From: an uncultured Eubacteriales bacterium
Lineage (GTDB): Bacteria > Bacillota > Clostridia > Oscillospirales > Oscillospiraceae
Assembly: GCA_900545925.1 (NCBI GenBank)
Contig: URAZ01000011.1
Coordinates: 1 to 64,000, forward strand
Direction: 5' to 3'
DNA: 64,000 nucleotides
Shown: in pieces, positions 8,736 through 16,694 of the stretch
How positions within the stretch are numbered: the first letter of the stretch is position 1
Layout of the letters: each line of letters opens with the position of its first letter
Translations under genes and position numbers: made by a program
Notes under the pieces: generated by a model
Databases searched by the model: none
What the model was told of the DNA's origin: nothing
What the model saw: the letters and a program-made list of their open reading frames with translations, nothing else

Positions 8736-9044
8736 ATGACAATCGTAACACTGGATAACTTTGATAAAGAAGTTATGCAGGCGCAAACGCCCGTTGTGGT
8801 AGATTTCTGGGCAAGCTGGTGCGGCCCGTGCATGATGCTCGCGCCTGTGATGGAGGCACTCGAACCGGAAGTTCCCGCCGTGAAATTCTGCAAGGTCAAC
8901 GTTGATGACGAGCGTGATCTGGCTATGGAATTCCAGATTGAGTCCATCCCGACGCTGCTGTGCATCAAGGGCGGCAAGGTCGTGAAGCGTCTGGTCGGCT
9001 TCCGTGAGAAGGATGCGCTCAAGAAGGAGTTGGAGGCGCTGTGA
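8736..9044 (+). CDS. trx: Thioredoxin
   Basis: This 102-residue thioredoxin has the WCGPC active site at residues 28-32 and the cis-proline region ESIPTLL. It reduces disulfides of cytosolic proteins. GGAGGTCACACAAGT precedes the ATG. Its stop overlaps the GTG start of a small FTR-like gene, so it is probably coupled to its own reductase-like partner. No NADPH-thioredoxin reductase lies next to it. Confidence 0.95.
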   Translation: MTIVTLDNFDKEVMQAQTPVVVDFWASWCGPCMMLAPVMEALEPEVPAVKFCKVNVDDERDLAMEFQIESIPTLLCIKGGKVVKRLVGFREKDALKKELEAL

Positions 9045-9238
9045 AGGTACGGCTAAACGAAGACAAGGAGATCGTCGCCCGCATTAAGGAGGGCCTCAAG
9101 CGCACCGGTGGCTACTGCCCGTGCAGGCTTGCCCACACAGAGGAAAACAAGTGCATGTGCGAGGAGTTCCGCAACCAGATCAAGGATCCTAACTTTGAAG
9201 GCTACTGCCATTGTATGCTCTACTATAAGGAAAAATAA
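9041..9238 (+). CDS. Short ferredoxin-thioredoxin reductase catalytic-chain-like protein
   Basis: This 65-residue protein starts at GTG, overlapping the thioredoxin stop by 4 bases. It contains three Cys pairs: CPC (26-28), CMC (38-40) and CHC (56-58). The FTR catalytic subunit of plants and cyanobacteria has CPC-x16-CPC-x8-CHC, four of the six cysteines holding a 4Fe-4S cluster and two forming the redox disulfide. Here the spacing is x9 and x15 and the second pair is CMC. Residue order and the coupling to thioredoxin support an FTR-like role: electrons from ferredoxin or another donor to thioredoxin. No FTR variable chain is visible. Assignment rests on motif and context, since the protein is only about half the usual length. 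Confidence 0.75.
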   Translation: MKVRLNEDKEIVARIKEGLKRTGGYCPCRLAHTEENKCMCEEFRNQIKDPNFEGYCHCMLYYKEK

Positions 9239-9242
9239 GCGC

Positions 9243-9282
9243 CGGCCCGGCGTCCGCACCTACGGACGCCGGGCCGAATTTA
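9243..9282 (+). terminator. Terminator after thioredoxin/FTR pair
   Basis: A perfect 14-bp stem, CGGCCCGGCGTCCG (9243-9256) with CGGACGCCGGGCCG (9263-9276), has a 6-base loop followed by AATTTAT. The T-run is short but the stem is very stable. It starts 5 bases after the stop and probably also serves the convergent DUF4097 gene. Confidence 0.8.
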
Positions 9283-9303
9283 TCGAGTTGAACTATGCTT
9301 TTA

Positions 9304-10467
9304 TTATGGCTCTGTCTGCAATTCCACATTGCCGGAAACAGTTTCGGCGGTAATGTCGCAGGTTTCGTCTCCGCCGGAGATAAAGCGGTCGGTATCACGG
9401 TCGCCGCTGACGGTGCTGAAGTCCAGCGTATAGCGGCAGCTGCCTTTCGGCAAGGTGAGACGCAAATTGCCGCTGACGCTGTTGAAATCGATCTCATCCG
9501 GGTGCGCCGTGCAGCTGATGCGCACTTCACCGGAAACAGTTTCGCAGTCGATGGCGCTGCTGCCTGCCGGAAGCGCAGTCAGGGAGATATCTCCGCTGAC
9601 TGTTCCGAGTTCATACTCCTTTGCCGAAAGTCCAGGACCAGTAATATTGCCGCTCGTGGTATTGATACTGAGCGTATCCACGCTGCCACCCATCAATTCC
9701 ACGTCTGCCGAGACAGTCTCAACCGTGATTTTGTCCAGCGTCAAGGTATCCGGCAGGAAGACGGTCAGCGCCTTTCTTGGCAGATCTATGCTGCCGAAAA
9801 GCTTTGATTTGCACGGCTGGATGGTGAGTTTTCCATTGCTGACCTTGTAGCGCATGCGGTAATCCTCGTTGCTGCCCGTATAATCCTCCTGAAACGTCAC
9901 GCCGTCCGTGTCCGATTCGACCAGATATACATCGCCGGTCAGCCAATGGATCTCAATCTCGTCGATGCCGGTCAGCAGCTCGGATGCGGCTACAGGATCT
10001 TCCGCGCTGCCGAAGCCGGAGCGGTCAAGCGTTTCATATTTGTTCGCGTTGTCATAGATATAACGTCCTCCCGCGCGCAGCACACCGAAGGCTGCCTGGC
10101 CCGCAAAGTTCAGCGCCAGAATCGCCGCGGCCACACCCACACAGATAAGCGCGATGGCCCAGCCGGGGAGCTTTTTCTTCCTGCCGGTCTGCGGCGCAGT
10201 GGATACCGCGTCCGGTGTAGGCGGCGCAGGAAAATCCCGCTTTTTGGGTTTTTCCGCCGCCTGCTTGTGCTCATACAGCTCCGATACGTCGCCGATGCCG
10301 CCGACGGCCTCGTCATATGCTTCCTGCTCCGATTTTCCGGCAGCGATCAGATCGTCGTACCGGTCGAGCGCATGCTGCAAAATCTCCTGCTGCACCTCCG
10401 CATTGCGGATGGTCAGCGCAGCATCGGAAAAAAGTCCTTCTACATAGATACTGATCTTCTCTCTCAT
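9304..10467 (-). CDS. DUF1700/HAAS plus DUF4097 membrane protein
   Basis: The protein has 388 residues with the start at 10467 (MREKISIYVEGLF), chosen for TGGAGGGAGA just upstream; an earlier in-frame start would lie inside padR. Residues 1-75 form a HAAS/DUF1700-like helical region common in proteins paired with PadR repressors. A membrane span follows near 105-130, then a beta-rich C-terminal DUF4097 domain with repeated TVSGD/TVSGN-type strands, a beta-helix predicted to face outside. It overlaps padR by 4 bases, so it is the PadR-controlled target. PadR/HAAS/DUF4097 modules are thought to respond to envelope stress; the ligand is unknown. Confidence 0.78.
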   Translation of the reverse strand: MREKISIYVEGLFSDAALTIRNAEVQQEILQHALDRYDDLIAAGKSEQEAYDEAVGGIGDVSELYEHKQAAEKPKKRDFPAPPTPDAVSTAPQTGRKKKLPGWAIALICVGVAAAILALNFAGQAAFGVLRAGGRYIYDNANKYETLDRSGFGSAEDPVAASELLTGIDEIEIHWLTGDVYLVESDTDGVTFQEDYTGSNEDYRMRYKVSNGKLTIQPCKSKLFGSIDLPRKALTVFLPDTLTLDKITVETVSADVELMGGSVDTLSINTTSGNITGPGLSAKEYELGTVSGDISLTALPAGSSAIDCETVSGEVRISCTAHPDEIDFNSVSGNLRLTLPKGSCRYTLDFSTVSGDRDTDRFISGGDETCDITAETVSGNVELQTEP

Positions 10468-10796
10468 GCTTCTCCCTCCAATAATGCGTTCAGAATGCGC
10501 ACGCTTGCATCCCATTCCGCCCGCGCCTGCCGGTATAATTCCCGGCCCTTTTCTGTGATCTTATAATACTTCCGTCTGGCTCCGACGGCTTCATCACCCC
10601 AGTAGGAGATAATGTATCCGCCGTCCTCCAGCCGCCGGAATGCGGTGTAGAGCGTAGCCTCCTTCAGGACAAATTCGCCGCCGGAGCAGGTTTCAATGGT
10701 TTTGTTGATCTCATAGCCGTAGCTGTCGCGGCGCAAAAGCTGCGCCAGAATCACCGCGTCCGTATGGCCGCGGATCACGTCTGCCCGAATGGTCAC
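10464..10796 (-). CDS. PadR-family transcriptional repressor
   Basis: The 110-residue PadR winged-helix protein matches the short family type: SYGYEINKTIE and LKEATLYTAFRRLEDGGYI form the HTH, and RRKYYKITEKGREL the wing. Start is GTG at 10796, with GGAGGTGGC just upstream. It overlaps the DUF4097 gene by ATGA. Its own promoter has a perfect 11-bp inverted repeat across the -35/-10 spacer, so it very probably represses itself and the membrane partner. The inducer cannot be told from sequence. Confidence 0.92.
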   Translation of the reverse strand: MTIRADVIRGHTDAVILAQLLRRDSYGYEINKTIETCSGGEFVLKEATLYTAFRRLEDGGYIISYWGDEAVGARRKYYKITEKGRELYRQARAEWDASVRILNALLEGEA

Positions 10797-10822
10797 AGCG
10801 CCACCTCCTGTTCGGTGCGCTT

Positions 10823-10861
10823 AGTATAGCATGATATACCTCGCCTGTCAAGGTATATCAT
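10823..10861 (-). promoter_or_regulatory. padR promoter with embedded PadR operator
   Basis: On the minus strand, TTGACA (10846-10851) and TATACT (10823-10828) are separated by exactly 17 bases. An inverted repeat, ATGATATACCT (10831-10841) and AGGTATATCAT (10851-10861) with 9 bases between, fills the spacer and touches the -35. Occupancy would block polymerase, as expected for autorepression. Confidence 0.9.
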
Positions 10862-10911
10862 TTTTAAATTTTTCATGAGATATTCTCATGTATTGCATTC
10901 AAATTCAGCAC

Positions 10912-10940
10912 TTGTCAGAAGCGCTGCAATATGCTATACT
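10912..10940 (+). promoter_or_regulatory. Sigma-A promoter of proBAC
   Basis: TTGTCA (10912-10917), 17 bases, then TATACT (10935-10940). It lies 35 bases before the proB start and diverges from the padR promoter 50 bases away. Confidence 0.85.
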
Positions 10941-10974
10941 CCATTCAGCAAGATACGGAAGAAGGAACATCAGT

Positions 10975-11751
10975 ATGCGCATTGTCATCAAAATCGGCAC
11001 CTCCACCATCACGCATCCGACTGGCAGACTGAACATCCGCCAGATGGAAGCGCTCTGCAAGGTGCTCAGCGACCTCAAAAACGCAGGGAACGAAGTAATT
11101 CTTGTCTCCTCCGGCGCAATCGGGATGGGCGTGGGCAAGCTTCGGCTTGGAAAGAAGCCGACAGACGTGCCGACAAAACAGGCTGCCGCCGCTGTCGGCC
11201 AGTGCGAACTCATGTATACTTACGACAAGCTGTTCTCTGAATACCGCCACACCGTCGCGCAGATTCTGCTGACGGCAGACGACATTGCAGACCCTGTGCG
11301 GCATGAGAATTTCCAGAACACCATCCAACGTCTGCTGGAACTGGACGCCATCCCGATTGTCAACGAAAACGACACCGTCTCCGTTGCGGAATTCGGTATC
11401 GGCGACAACGACACGCTCTCAGCCATCGTCGCAACCAGCGTACATGCTGATCTTCTCGTTCTTCTATCGGATATCGACGGTCTGTACACCGCCGACCCGC
11501 ATAAGGACCCAGACGCTGCGCGCATCGAACTTGTTCCCGAAATCACAGACGAAATTCTGCGTCTTGCCGATGGCAAGGGCTCCGAACTTGGGACCGGCGG
11601 CATGAAAACCAAGCTTTCCGCCGCGAAGATCGTCACAAAGGCCGGAACAGATATGATCATTGCCAACGGCGCAGAGGTTGAAAAGCTTTACGCACTGCTC
11701 GACGGCAAATCCATCGGCACAAGATTTTTAGGAAGGAAGGCAAGCGTATGA
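10975..11751 (+). CDS. proB: Glutamate 5-kinase, short form without PUA domain
   Basis: The protein has 258 residues from the ATG at 10975 (GAAGGAACA upstream). An upstream in-frame ATG would include the promoter and is rejected. It phosphorylates glutamate to gamma-glutamyl phosphate, the first step of proline synthesis. The amino-acid kinase fold is visible: VIKIGTSTIT at the start, VSSGAIGMG near residues 44-52, NENDTVS near 134, and GTGGMKTKL near 205. The C-terminal RNA-binding-like PUA domain of E. coli ProB (367 residues) is absent, as in many Firmicutes. It overlaps proA by ATGA. Confidence 0.95.
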   Translation: MRIVIKIGTSTITHPTGRLNIRQMEALCKVLSDLKNAGNEVILVSSGAIGMGVGKLRLGKKPTDVPTKQAAAAVGQCELMYTYDKLFSEYRHTVAQILLTADDIADPVRHENFQNTIQRLLELDAIPIVNENDTVSVAEFGIGDNDTLSAIVATSVHADLLVLLSDIDGLYTADPHKDPDAARIELVPEITDEILRLADGKGSELGTGGMKTKLSAAKIVTKAGTDMIIANGAEVEKLYALLDGKSIGTRFLGRKASV

Positions 11752-13004
11752 AGACGCAGGAACTCTTACGGCATGCCAAGGCTGCCTGCCCGCAGCTTGC
11801 ATGGCTGGGAAGCGAAGAAAAAAATCAGGCCATTTTGCGGATGGCCAATGCGATTGAAGCAAATGCAGATATGATTCTCGCCGCAAATGCAGAAGATCTG
11901 CGTGCAGCGCAGGGCGTCATTTCCGATGTCATGCTCGACCGTCTGCGTCTGACACGAAGCCGCATCGCCGCCATGGCGGATGGCATGCGGCAGGTTGCGA
12001 AGCTTCCCGACCCGGTCGGAGAAATTCTGGCAGAGGTAACACGGCCCAACGGGCTTGTGATCCGCAAGACTGCCGTCCCGATGGGTGTCGTGGCCATTAT
12101 CTATGAAAGCCGCCCGAATGTCACCTCCGACGCAGCGGTTCTGGCACTCAAAAGCGGAAGCGTCTGTGTTTTGCGCGGCGGGAAGGAAGCGTATCGTTCC
12201 GCTGCAGCCATTGTCGCAGCCATGCACGAGGGCCTGCGGGCGGCCGACCTGCCGGAAGCTTTTGTGAATCTGGTATCGGACACCACGCGCCAAAGCGCAC
12301 ACGAACTTATGACGGCAAACGGACTGGTCGATCTGCTCATTCCGCGCGGCGGTGCGGGACTGATCCGCGCCTGCGTTGAATCAGCGACCGTTCCGTGCAT
12401 CGAGACAGGCACCGGCATTTGCCATGTATATGTGGACAAAGCCGCTGATCTGGAAAAAGCGCTGAACATTATCGAAAATGCCAAAACAAGCCGTCCTTCC
12501 GTCTGCAACGCAGAGGAAGTCGTGATTGTTCACGCGGATATTGCCGGACAGTTCCTGCCCATGCTCAAAAAACGGCTGGTGGACGACCGTGCTGCGGCTG
12601 GCCTGCCGCTGGTCGAACTCCGGCTGGACGAAGCCGCGCAGAAGCTGATTCCCGGCACGCCTGCGGGGGAACGGGATTTTGACACCGAATTTCTGGATTA
12701 TATCCTTGCTGTCAAGACCGTTTCCAGCGCGGACGAGGCAATCGCCCATATTGCCGCACATTCTACGCACCATTCCGACGCAATCATCACGGAAAACGCA
12801 CAGACCGCGCAGCGCTTTACATGTTTGGTTGACAGTGCAGCAGTCTATGTGAATGCATCCACGCGTTTTACCGACGGCGGCGAGTTTGGCCTTGGCTGCG
12901 AGATGGGCATTTCCACACAGAAGCTTCATGCCAGAGGCCCCATGGGACTGCGGGAATTGACGACTTATAAATATATCGTAACAGGCAACGGACAGACCCG
13001 ATAA
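11748..13004 (+). CDS. proA: Gamma-glutamyl phosphate reductase
   Basis: This 418-residue enzyme of the aldehyde dehydrogenase superfamily reduces gamma-glutamyl phosphate with NADPH to glutamate semialdehyde. The catalytic cysteine is C253 in the family motif SRPSVCNAEE. IYESRPNVT near residue 116 and the C-terminal FGLGCEMGISTQKLHARGP also match. It is translationally coupled to proB and 10 bases upstream of proC, so the three form one operon. Length is standard. Confidence 0.97.
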   Translation: MKTQELLRHAKAACPQLAWLGSEEKNQAILRMANAIEANADMILAANAEDLRAAQGVISDVMLDRLRLTRSRIAAMADGMRQVAKLPDPVGEILAEVTRPNGLVIRKTAVPMGVVAIIYESRPNVTSDAAVLALKSGSVCVLRGGKEAYRSAAAIVAAMHEGLRAADLPEAFVNLVSDTTRQSAHELMTANGLVDLLIPRGGAGLIRACVESATVPCIETGTGICHVYVDKAADLEKALNIIENAKTSRPSVCNAEEVVIVHADIAGQFLPMLKKRLVDDRAAAGLPLVELRLDEAAQKLIPGTPAGERDFDTEFLDYILAVKTVSSADEAIAHIAAHSTHHSDAIITENAQTAQRFTCLVDSAAVYVNASTRFTDGGEFGLGCEMGISTQKLHARGPMGLRELTTYKYIVTGNGQTR

Positions 13005-13014
13005 GGAGGAACTT

Positions 13015-13821
13015 ATGTCAACCTATCAACTTGGATTTATCGGAACAGGGAACATGGGCGGCGCGTTGGCGCAGGCTGCGGCAAAAAGCGGTGCAGACAT
13101 GCTTCTGTCCAACCGCACGGCCGCGAAGGCAGAAGCACTGGCCGCAAAACTCGGCTGTGCAGCCGGGACGAATCTGGAGATCGCAGAATCTTGCAGCTAC
13201 ATCTTCCTCGGCGTCAAGCCGCAGATGCTCCCGGCACTGCTGGAGGAACTGAAAGCGCCACTTTTGGCTCGGAAGGACAGATTTGTGCTTGTCTCCATGG
13301 CAGCGGGCATTACGATTGAAACGATTCAAAAAATACTGGGACTCCCCTGCCCGGTTGTGCGCATCATGCCGAATCTGCCGGTCGCGCTTGGAAAGGGCGT
13401 GGTTCTGATTTCCCCGGATGATACCGTTACAGAGGAAGAAATATCTGCGCTGGAAAAAGCACTGCAGCCTGCCGGGCTTCTGATGCAGATGCCAGAAGAC
13501 AAAATTGACGCAGGAAGCGCCGTCTCCGGCTGCGGCCCAGCGTTTGTATATCTGTTTCTGGACGCGCTGGCAAACGGCGGTGTAAGCTGCGGTCTGCCAT
13601 ACCCTCAGGCACTAGCGCTGGCCGCGCAGACCATGATCGGCGCGGCAGAGATGACGCTATCCTCCGGTAAGCACCCCGGAAAGCTTCAGTCTGAGGTATG
13701 CAGCCCCGGCGGAACTACGATTGCAGGCGTCCGCGCGCTGGAGCAGCACGGTGTCCGCGCCGCTGCCATGGACGCCGTGATTGCCGCCTACGAACGTACC
13801 TGCGAACTGGCAGCGCACTGA
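13015..13821 (+). CDS. proC: Pyrroline-5-carboxylate reductase
   Basis: This 268-residue enzyme makes the last step of proline synthesis, reducing pyrroline-5-carboxylate with NAD(P)H. The Rossmann motif GFIGTGNMGGAL (residues 7-18), GVKPQ near 65 and the C-terminal signature SPGGTTIAGVRALEQHGVR are all present. AAGGAGGAACTT precedes the ATG. It ends the proBAC operon, with a textbook terminator 12 bases after the stop. Confidence 0.97.
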   Translation: MSTYQLGFIGTGNMGGALAQAAAKSGADMLLSNRTAAKAEALAAKLGCAAGTNLEIAESCSYIFLGVKPQMLPALLEELKAPLLARKDRFVLVSMAAGITIETIQKILGLPCPVVRIMPNLPVALGKGVVLISPDDTVTEEEISALEKALQPAGLLMQMPEDKIDAGSAVSGCGPAFVYLFLDALANGGVSCGLPYPQALALAAQTMIGAAEMTLSSGKHPGKLQSEVCSPGGTTIAGVRALEQHGVRAAAMDAVIAAYERTCELAAH

Positions 13822-13832
13822 ATTCGCACCTT

Positions 13833-13857
13833 AGGACGGCTTCTGCCGTCCTTTTTT
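13833..13857 (+). terminator. Terminator of proBAC
   Basis: AGGACGGC (13833-13840), loop TTCT, GCCGTCCT (13845-13852) and a run of Ts make a classic Rho-independent terminator. Confidence 0.95.
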
Positions 13858-14186
13858 CTTAACCTTTTATAAATACAGTCTATAATGGTATTTACAAATA
13901 TTATTATAGGATATAGGAGTAAACGCCAGAAAAAGATATGGGAAGCACGGGGGCAGTACACTGGTCATTGGTTCGTGAAAACCAACAATCCAGCGCCCAT
14001 AACTTTGTGAAAGATTTTTCTTCAATTTTTCCAAAATCCAGCCACAGCAGCCCTTTGAAAAAGGACACTGCCGCTGAAAATCCGCTTGCATATGGAAAAA
14101 CAGAGGTTCAACCCCTGTTTGAGCCTCTGCCAACCGCGATTTCATCTATCGTGTTCGGCAATCATGTGCCATGTGAACACTATGGA
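13858..14186. other. Non-coding DNA at the left side of the accessory island
   Basis: About 330 bases with no convincing gene. An AT-rich stretch at 13860-13920 follows the proC terminator. The small open frame on the minus strand (13867-14145) has no recognisable domain. The proC terminator and this AT-rich change mark the likely edge between conserved chromosome and the recombinase island. I see no tRNA or obvious long direct repeat here. Confidence 0.5.
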
Positions 14187-15794
14187 TCAACTGCCAAATT
14201 TGGAATACAAACCCGCAATCCAGCGAAGCGATTGCGGGTTTGAACGAAGAAAGACCTTTGCTGTCGAGATGAACGCGCTTGCGCGGTCATCTGACATACA
14301 AAGGTCATTTCTGAGTGGTGCAGCAAGGCAATCCAAATCCGAACCGTTTTTGTCGCTGATAGCTTCCTGCAATTCCGCGAAGGTGCTGGTTTTCGTGCCC
14401 TCTTTGTAGTTGAAGGTGATCACCATTTTATCATCGTACAGGAAAATCGCATTGATGAAGGTGTCGATGAGCATCTTGCAGTGGCTCTGTTGCCGCACGT
14501 CCAGCTTGCGGAAGCGGTGGAGCCAGAAGGTCATAAACTCCGCGCTGACCTTGGGCTTTGCCAGCTTTTCGCAGGCAAGCCTGTTCTCAAGCTCGTCGCG
14601 GCGGTTTTCCAGCTCCTCCAGCCGCTCCTTTGTGGAGCGTGTCAGGATGCCCTGCTGAATGGCGCCCAGCAGATTGCTGATGGCTGTGTCCGCTTCACGG
14701 AGCTGCTGCTCATACAGCGGCACGTTCACATTGTCCCTGTCCTGCAAGTCCATGAGCATGGATACGATGGCCTCGATTGCTTTGTCGTCCATGACCATTT
14801 TCATGGTTTCACTGACCACCAAATCCTCGATCCATTCCTTCCTGACGGGCTTCTTGTGGCACTCCGTGCGCTTCTTCTTGACCGACACACACTTGTAGTA
14901 GTGATGCACCTTCCCCGTGCGGCTTGTGCCGCTCTCGCCGCAGAGATAGGCCCCGCAGTAGCCGCAGAACAGCTTGGTGGTCAGCAGATAATCGTCCTCG
15001 GCCTTGTGACGCGCCGGGGCCTTTTTGTTCTTCGCCAGCTTCTCCTGCACCCGGTCAAAGAGGTCTTGCGGTACGATGGCGGGGATACCGTCCGGCACGA
15101 CCACATCGCGGTATCGAAATTCCCCGATATATCGCCGGTTGTGGAGTATATGCCCCACGCTGTTGAAGGTCATTTTCTGCCCCCGCGTGTTGGTAAGCCC
15201 CTGCTCGTTCAGCCAATTCATAATGGAGGAAATGGTTTCTCCGCCGTCATATCGCTTGAAGGCTTCCAGCACGAACGGCGCGGTCAGCGGGTCGATCCGG
15301 AAGTGCTGTTCCGCGTCGATCACATAACCTATGGGCATCGTGCCGCCGTTGAATTTGCACTTGAGGGCGTTGTCCGTCATGCCGCGAACGACCTTTTCCG
15401 AAAGGTCGGCGGAGTAGTATTCCGCATAGCCCTCAAGGACGGATTCGAGAATGATGCCCTCCGCGCCCTCTGAAATAATCTCGGTGGCGGATACCACCTT
15501 CACGCCGTTCTTTTTAAGCGTGGCCTTGTACCGGGCGCTGTCATAGCGGTTCCGTGCGAACCTGTCCAGCTTCCAGACGATCACTATGTCAAACAGCCGC
15601 TTGCCGCTGTCCTTTATCATGTTCTGGAACTCCGGGCGGTTGTCGGTCTTTGCAGAATACGCACGGTCGATGTAATGCCGCAATACCGTGATACCGTTTT
15701 TCTCGGCAAAGGCGGCACACTCGCGGAGCTGACCTTCGATGGATTCCTCGCGCTGGCTGTCAGAGGAATAGCGGGCGTAAATCACGGCTTTCAT
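14187..15794 (-). CDS. Large serine recombinase (Tn4451/TnpX-like site-specific recombinase)
   Basis: The protein has 535 residues with the start at 15794 (GGAGGTGGACGCAAA upstream). The N-terminal resolvase domain opens MKAVIYARYSSDSQREESI, with the likely catalytic serine at residue 10; WKLDRFARN near 95 is the conserved DRxxR-like segment. The recombinase domain runs from about 150 to 250. A Cys4 zinc ribbon (CGYCGAYLCG, then YKC and ECHKK) lies in roughly residues 290-340, followed by a coiled-coil region. Such enzymes excise and integrate mobile elements between short att sites. The last ~45 residues run through a hairpin and look unlike the usual C-terminus, so the frame may extend past the original end. 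It overlaps the XRE gene by ATGA. Confidence 0.93.
   Translation of the reverse strand: MKAVIYARYSSDSQREESIEGQLRECAAFAEKNGITVLRHYIDRAYSAKTDNRPEFQNMIKDSGKRLFDIVIVWKLDRFARNRYDSARYKATLKKNGVKVVSATEIISEGAEGIILESVLEGYAEYYSADLSEKVVRGMTDNALKCKFNGGTMPIGYVIDAEQHFRIDPLTAPFVLEAFKRYDGGETISSIMNWLNEQGLTNTRGQKMTFNSVGHILHNRRYIGEFRYRDVVVPDGIPAIVPQDLFDRVQEKLAKNKKAPARHKAEDDYLLTTKLFCGYCGAYLCGESGTSRTGKVHHYYKCVSVKKKRTECHKKPVRKEWIEDLVVSETMKMVMDDKAIEAIVSMLMDLQDRDNVNVPLYEQQLREADTAISNLLGAIQQGILTRSTKERLEELENRRDELENRLACEKLAKPKVSAEFMTFWLHRFRKLDVRQQSHCKMLIDTFINAIFLYDDKMVITFNYKEGTKTSTFAELQEAISDKNGSDLDCLAAPLRNDLCMSDDRASAFISTAKVFLRSNPQSLRWIAGLYSKFGS
14208..14242. repeat. Hairpin inside the 3' end of the recombinase frame
   Basis: CAAACCCGCAATC (14208-14220) pairs perfectly with GATTGCGGGTTTG (14230-14242) around a 9-base loop. 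The element falls within the last 20 codons of the recombinase. It has terminator-like stability but no T-run. It may be part of the element end. Confidence 0.6.
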
Positions 15795-16150
15795 TTTGCG
15801 TCCACCTCCGAGAGCATCTGCACAAGCGTCGCTTTCAATCGTTCGTTCATAGCCGAGCCGGGGTCGAAGCACATTTCCACAAACCGCGCCATTTCGGGAT
15901 TGTTCAGGCCGAGCTTTACGCAGTTGTTGTAGATCATGCCGTGGGGGTCGTCCGTCCTGCCGAAAATGTAGTCCAGCGACACGTCAAAGTAGTCGGCGTA
16001 TTTTAGAAAAACCTCCGGGGAGGGCGTGGAATCGTCGATCTCGTACCGGGCAAGGGCGGATTGGGAAACGTCAAATTCCTTTGCCAGCTTTGCCTGCGAG
16101 AGCCTGACGCTTTCGCGCAAGCTCCTGAGCCGTTCACCGATGATTTTCAA
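15791..16150 (-). CDS. XRE-family HTH regulator of the recombinase
   Basis: The 119-residue protein has an N-terminal Cro/C1-type HTH (residues 1-60; SQAKLAKEFDVSQSALARYE is the helix-turn-helix) and a helical C-terminal part. The start is TTG at 16150, preceded by AAAGGAGG. It overlaps the recombinase start by ATGA, so both come from the strong promoter just upstream. The usual role in such pairs is to control expression, and so excision, of the element. The target operator is not identified. Confidence 0.88.
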   Translation of the reverse strand: MKIIGERLRSLRESVRLSQAKLAKEFDVSQSALARYEIDDSTPSPEVFLKYADYFDVSLDYIFGRTDDPHGMIYNNCVKLGLNNPEMARFVEMCFDPGSAMNERLKATLVQMLSEVDAK

Positions 16151-16177
16151 GGCTGCGTCACCTCCTTTTCTGTTTCA

Positions 16178-16206
16178 AGTATACCCGGAAACAGAGAATG
16201 TGTCAA
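16178..16206 (-). promoter_or_regulatory. Consensus sigma-A promoter of the XRE-recombinase operon
   Basis: On the minus strand, TTGACA (16201-16206), 17 bases, TATACT (16178-16183). This is a near-consensus promoter, so the recombinase operon must be held down by a regulator if it is usually silent. Confidence 0.9.
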
Positions 16207-16630
16207 TGATATATTCACATAACACCGCAATTCTCTGACACGCCGCAGGCGAAGAAAGCTCCGCAGGAGCGCAGCCGATTTTGCAAAAATCGTTCAAAGG
16301 GGCTTGGGGACAAATCTCCCCAACAAGCGCAAAGTGGCTCCAAGCCACCTTGCTTGCCAAGTGTGAAGCCGGCAGGATTCGCGCGGCGGCAAGCAGCAAA
16401 GTGGGTACCGCTTTGCCCTGCTTGCCAGTCCGTTTCCAGTTCTGCAAAGGCACCCCTATTTTTAATCGAGGTTGCGTTCATAAAATGCTATAAAAACCAT
16501 CGTGCCGTCAGTGTCTCGGATTGAACGCTCAATGCTAATAAAAAGGTAGAGATGGATTTTTGGAAGCGGCTGCCGATACTGAGCCTAAGTATTCAGCAAA
16601 GATAGTACCCACAATTCCATAGCTTTTAGC
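16207..16630. other. Non-coding stretch between recombinase operon and anti-sigma gene
   Basis: About 420 bases with no supported gene. Open frames at 16175-16493 on both strands mirror each other and lack ribosome-binding sites. The G+C-rich composition with many short inverted segments around 16240-16440 looks like inherited mobile-element DNA. I assign no function. Confidence 0.45.
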
Positions 16631-16667
16631 AAAATGGGGACAAGCATTTATAGCCTGTCCCCATTTT
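16631..16667 (-). terminator. Terminator of the sigma/anti-sigma operon
   Basis: AAAATGGGGACA (16631-16642) pairs perfectly with TGTCCCCATTTT (16656-16667), loop 13 bases. The terminal A/T bases give a T-run in either direction. It lies 28 bases beyond the anti-sigma stop. Confidence 0.85.
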
Positions 16668-16694
16668 CTATGGCTTGAACGAGTCATGTTTTGA

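Noticed and set aside
13867..14145. A 92-residue minus-strand frame left of the recombinase
   Set aside because: AT-rich, no ribosome site, no family match that I can recognise.
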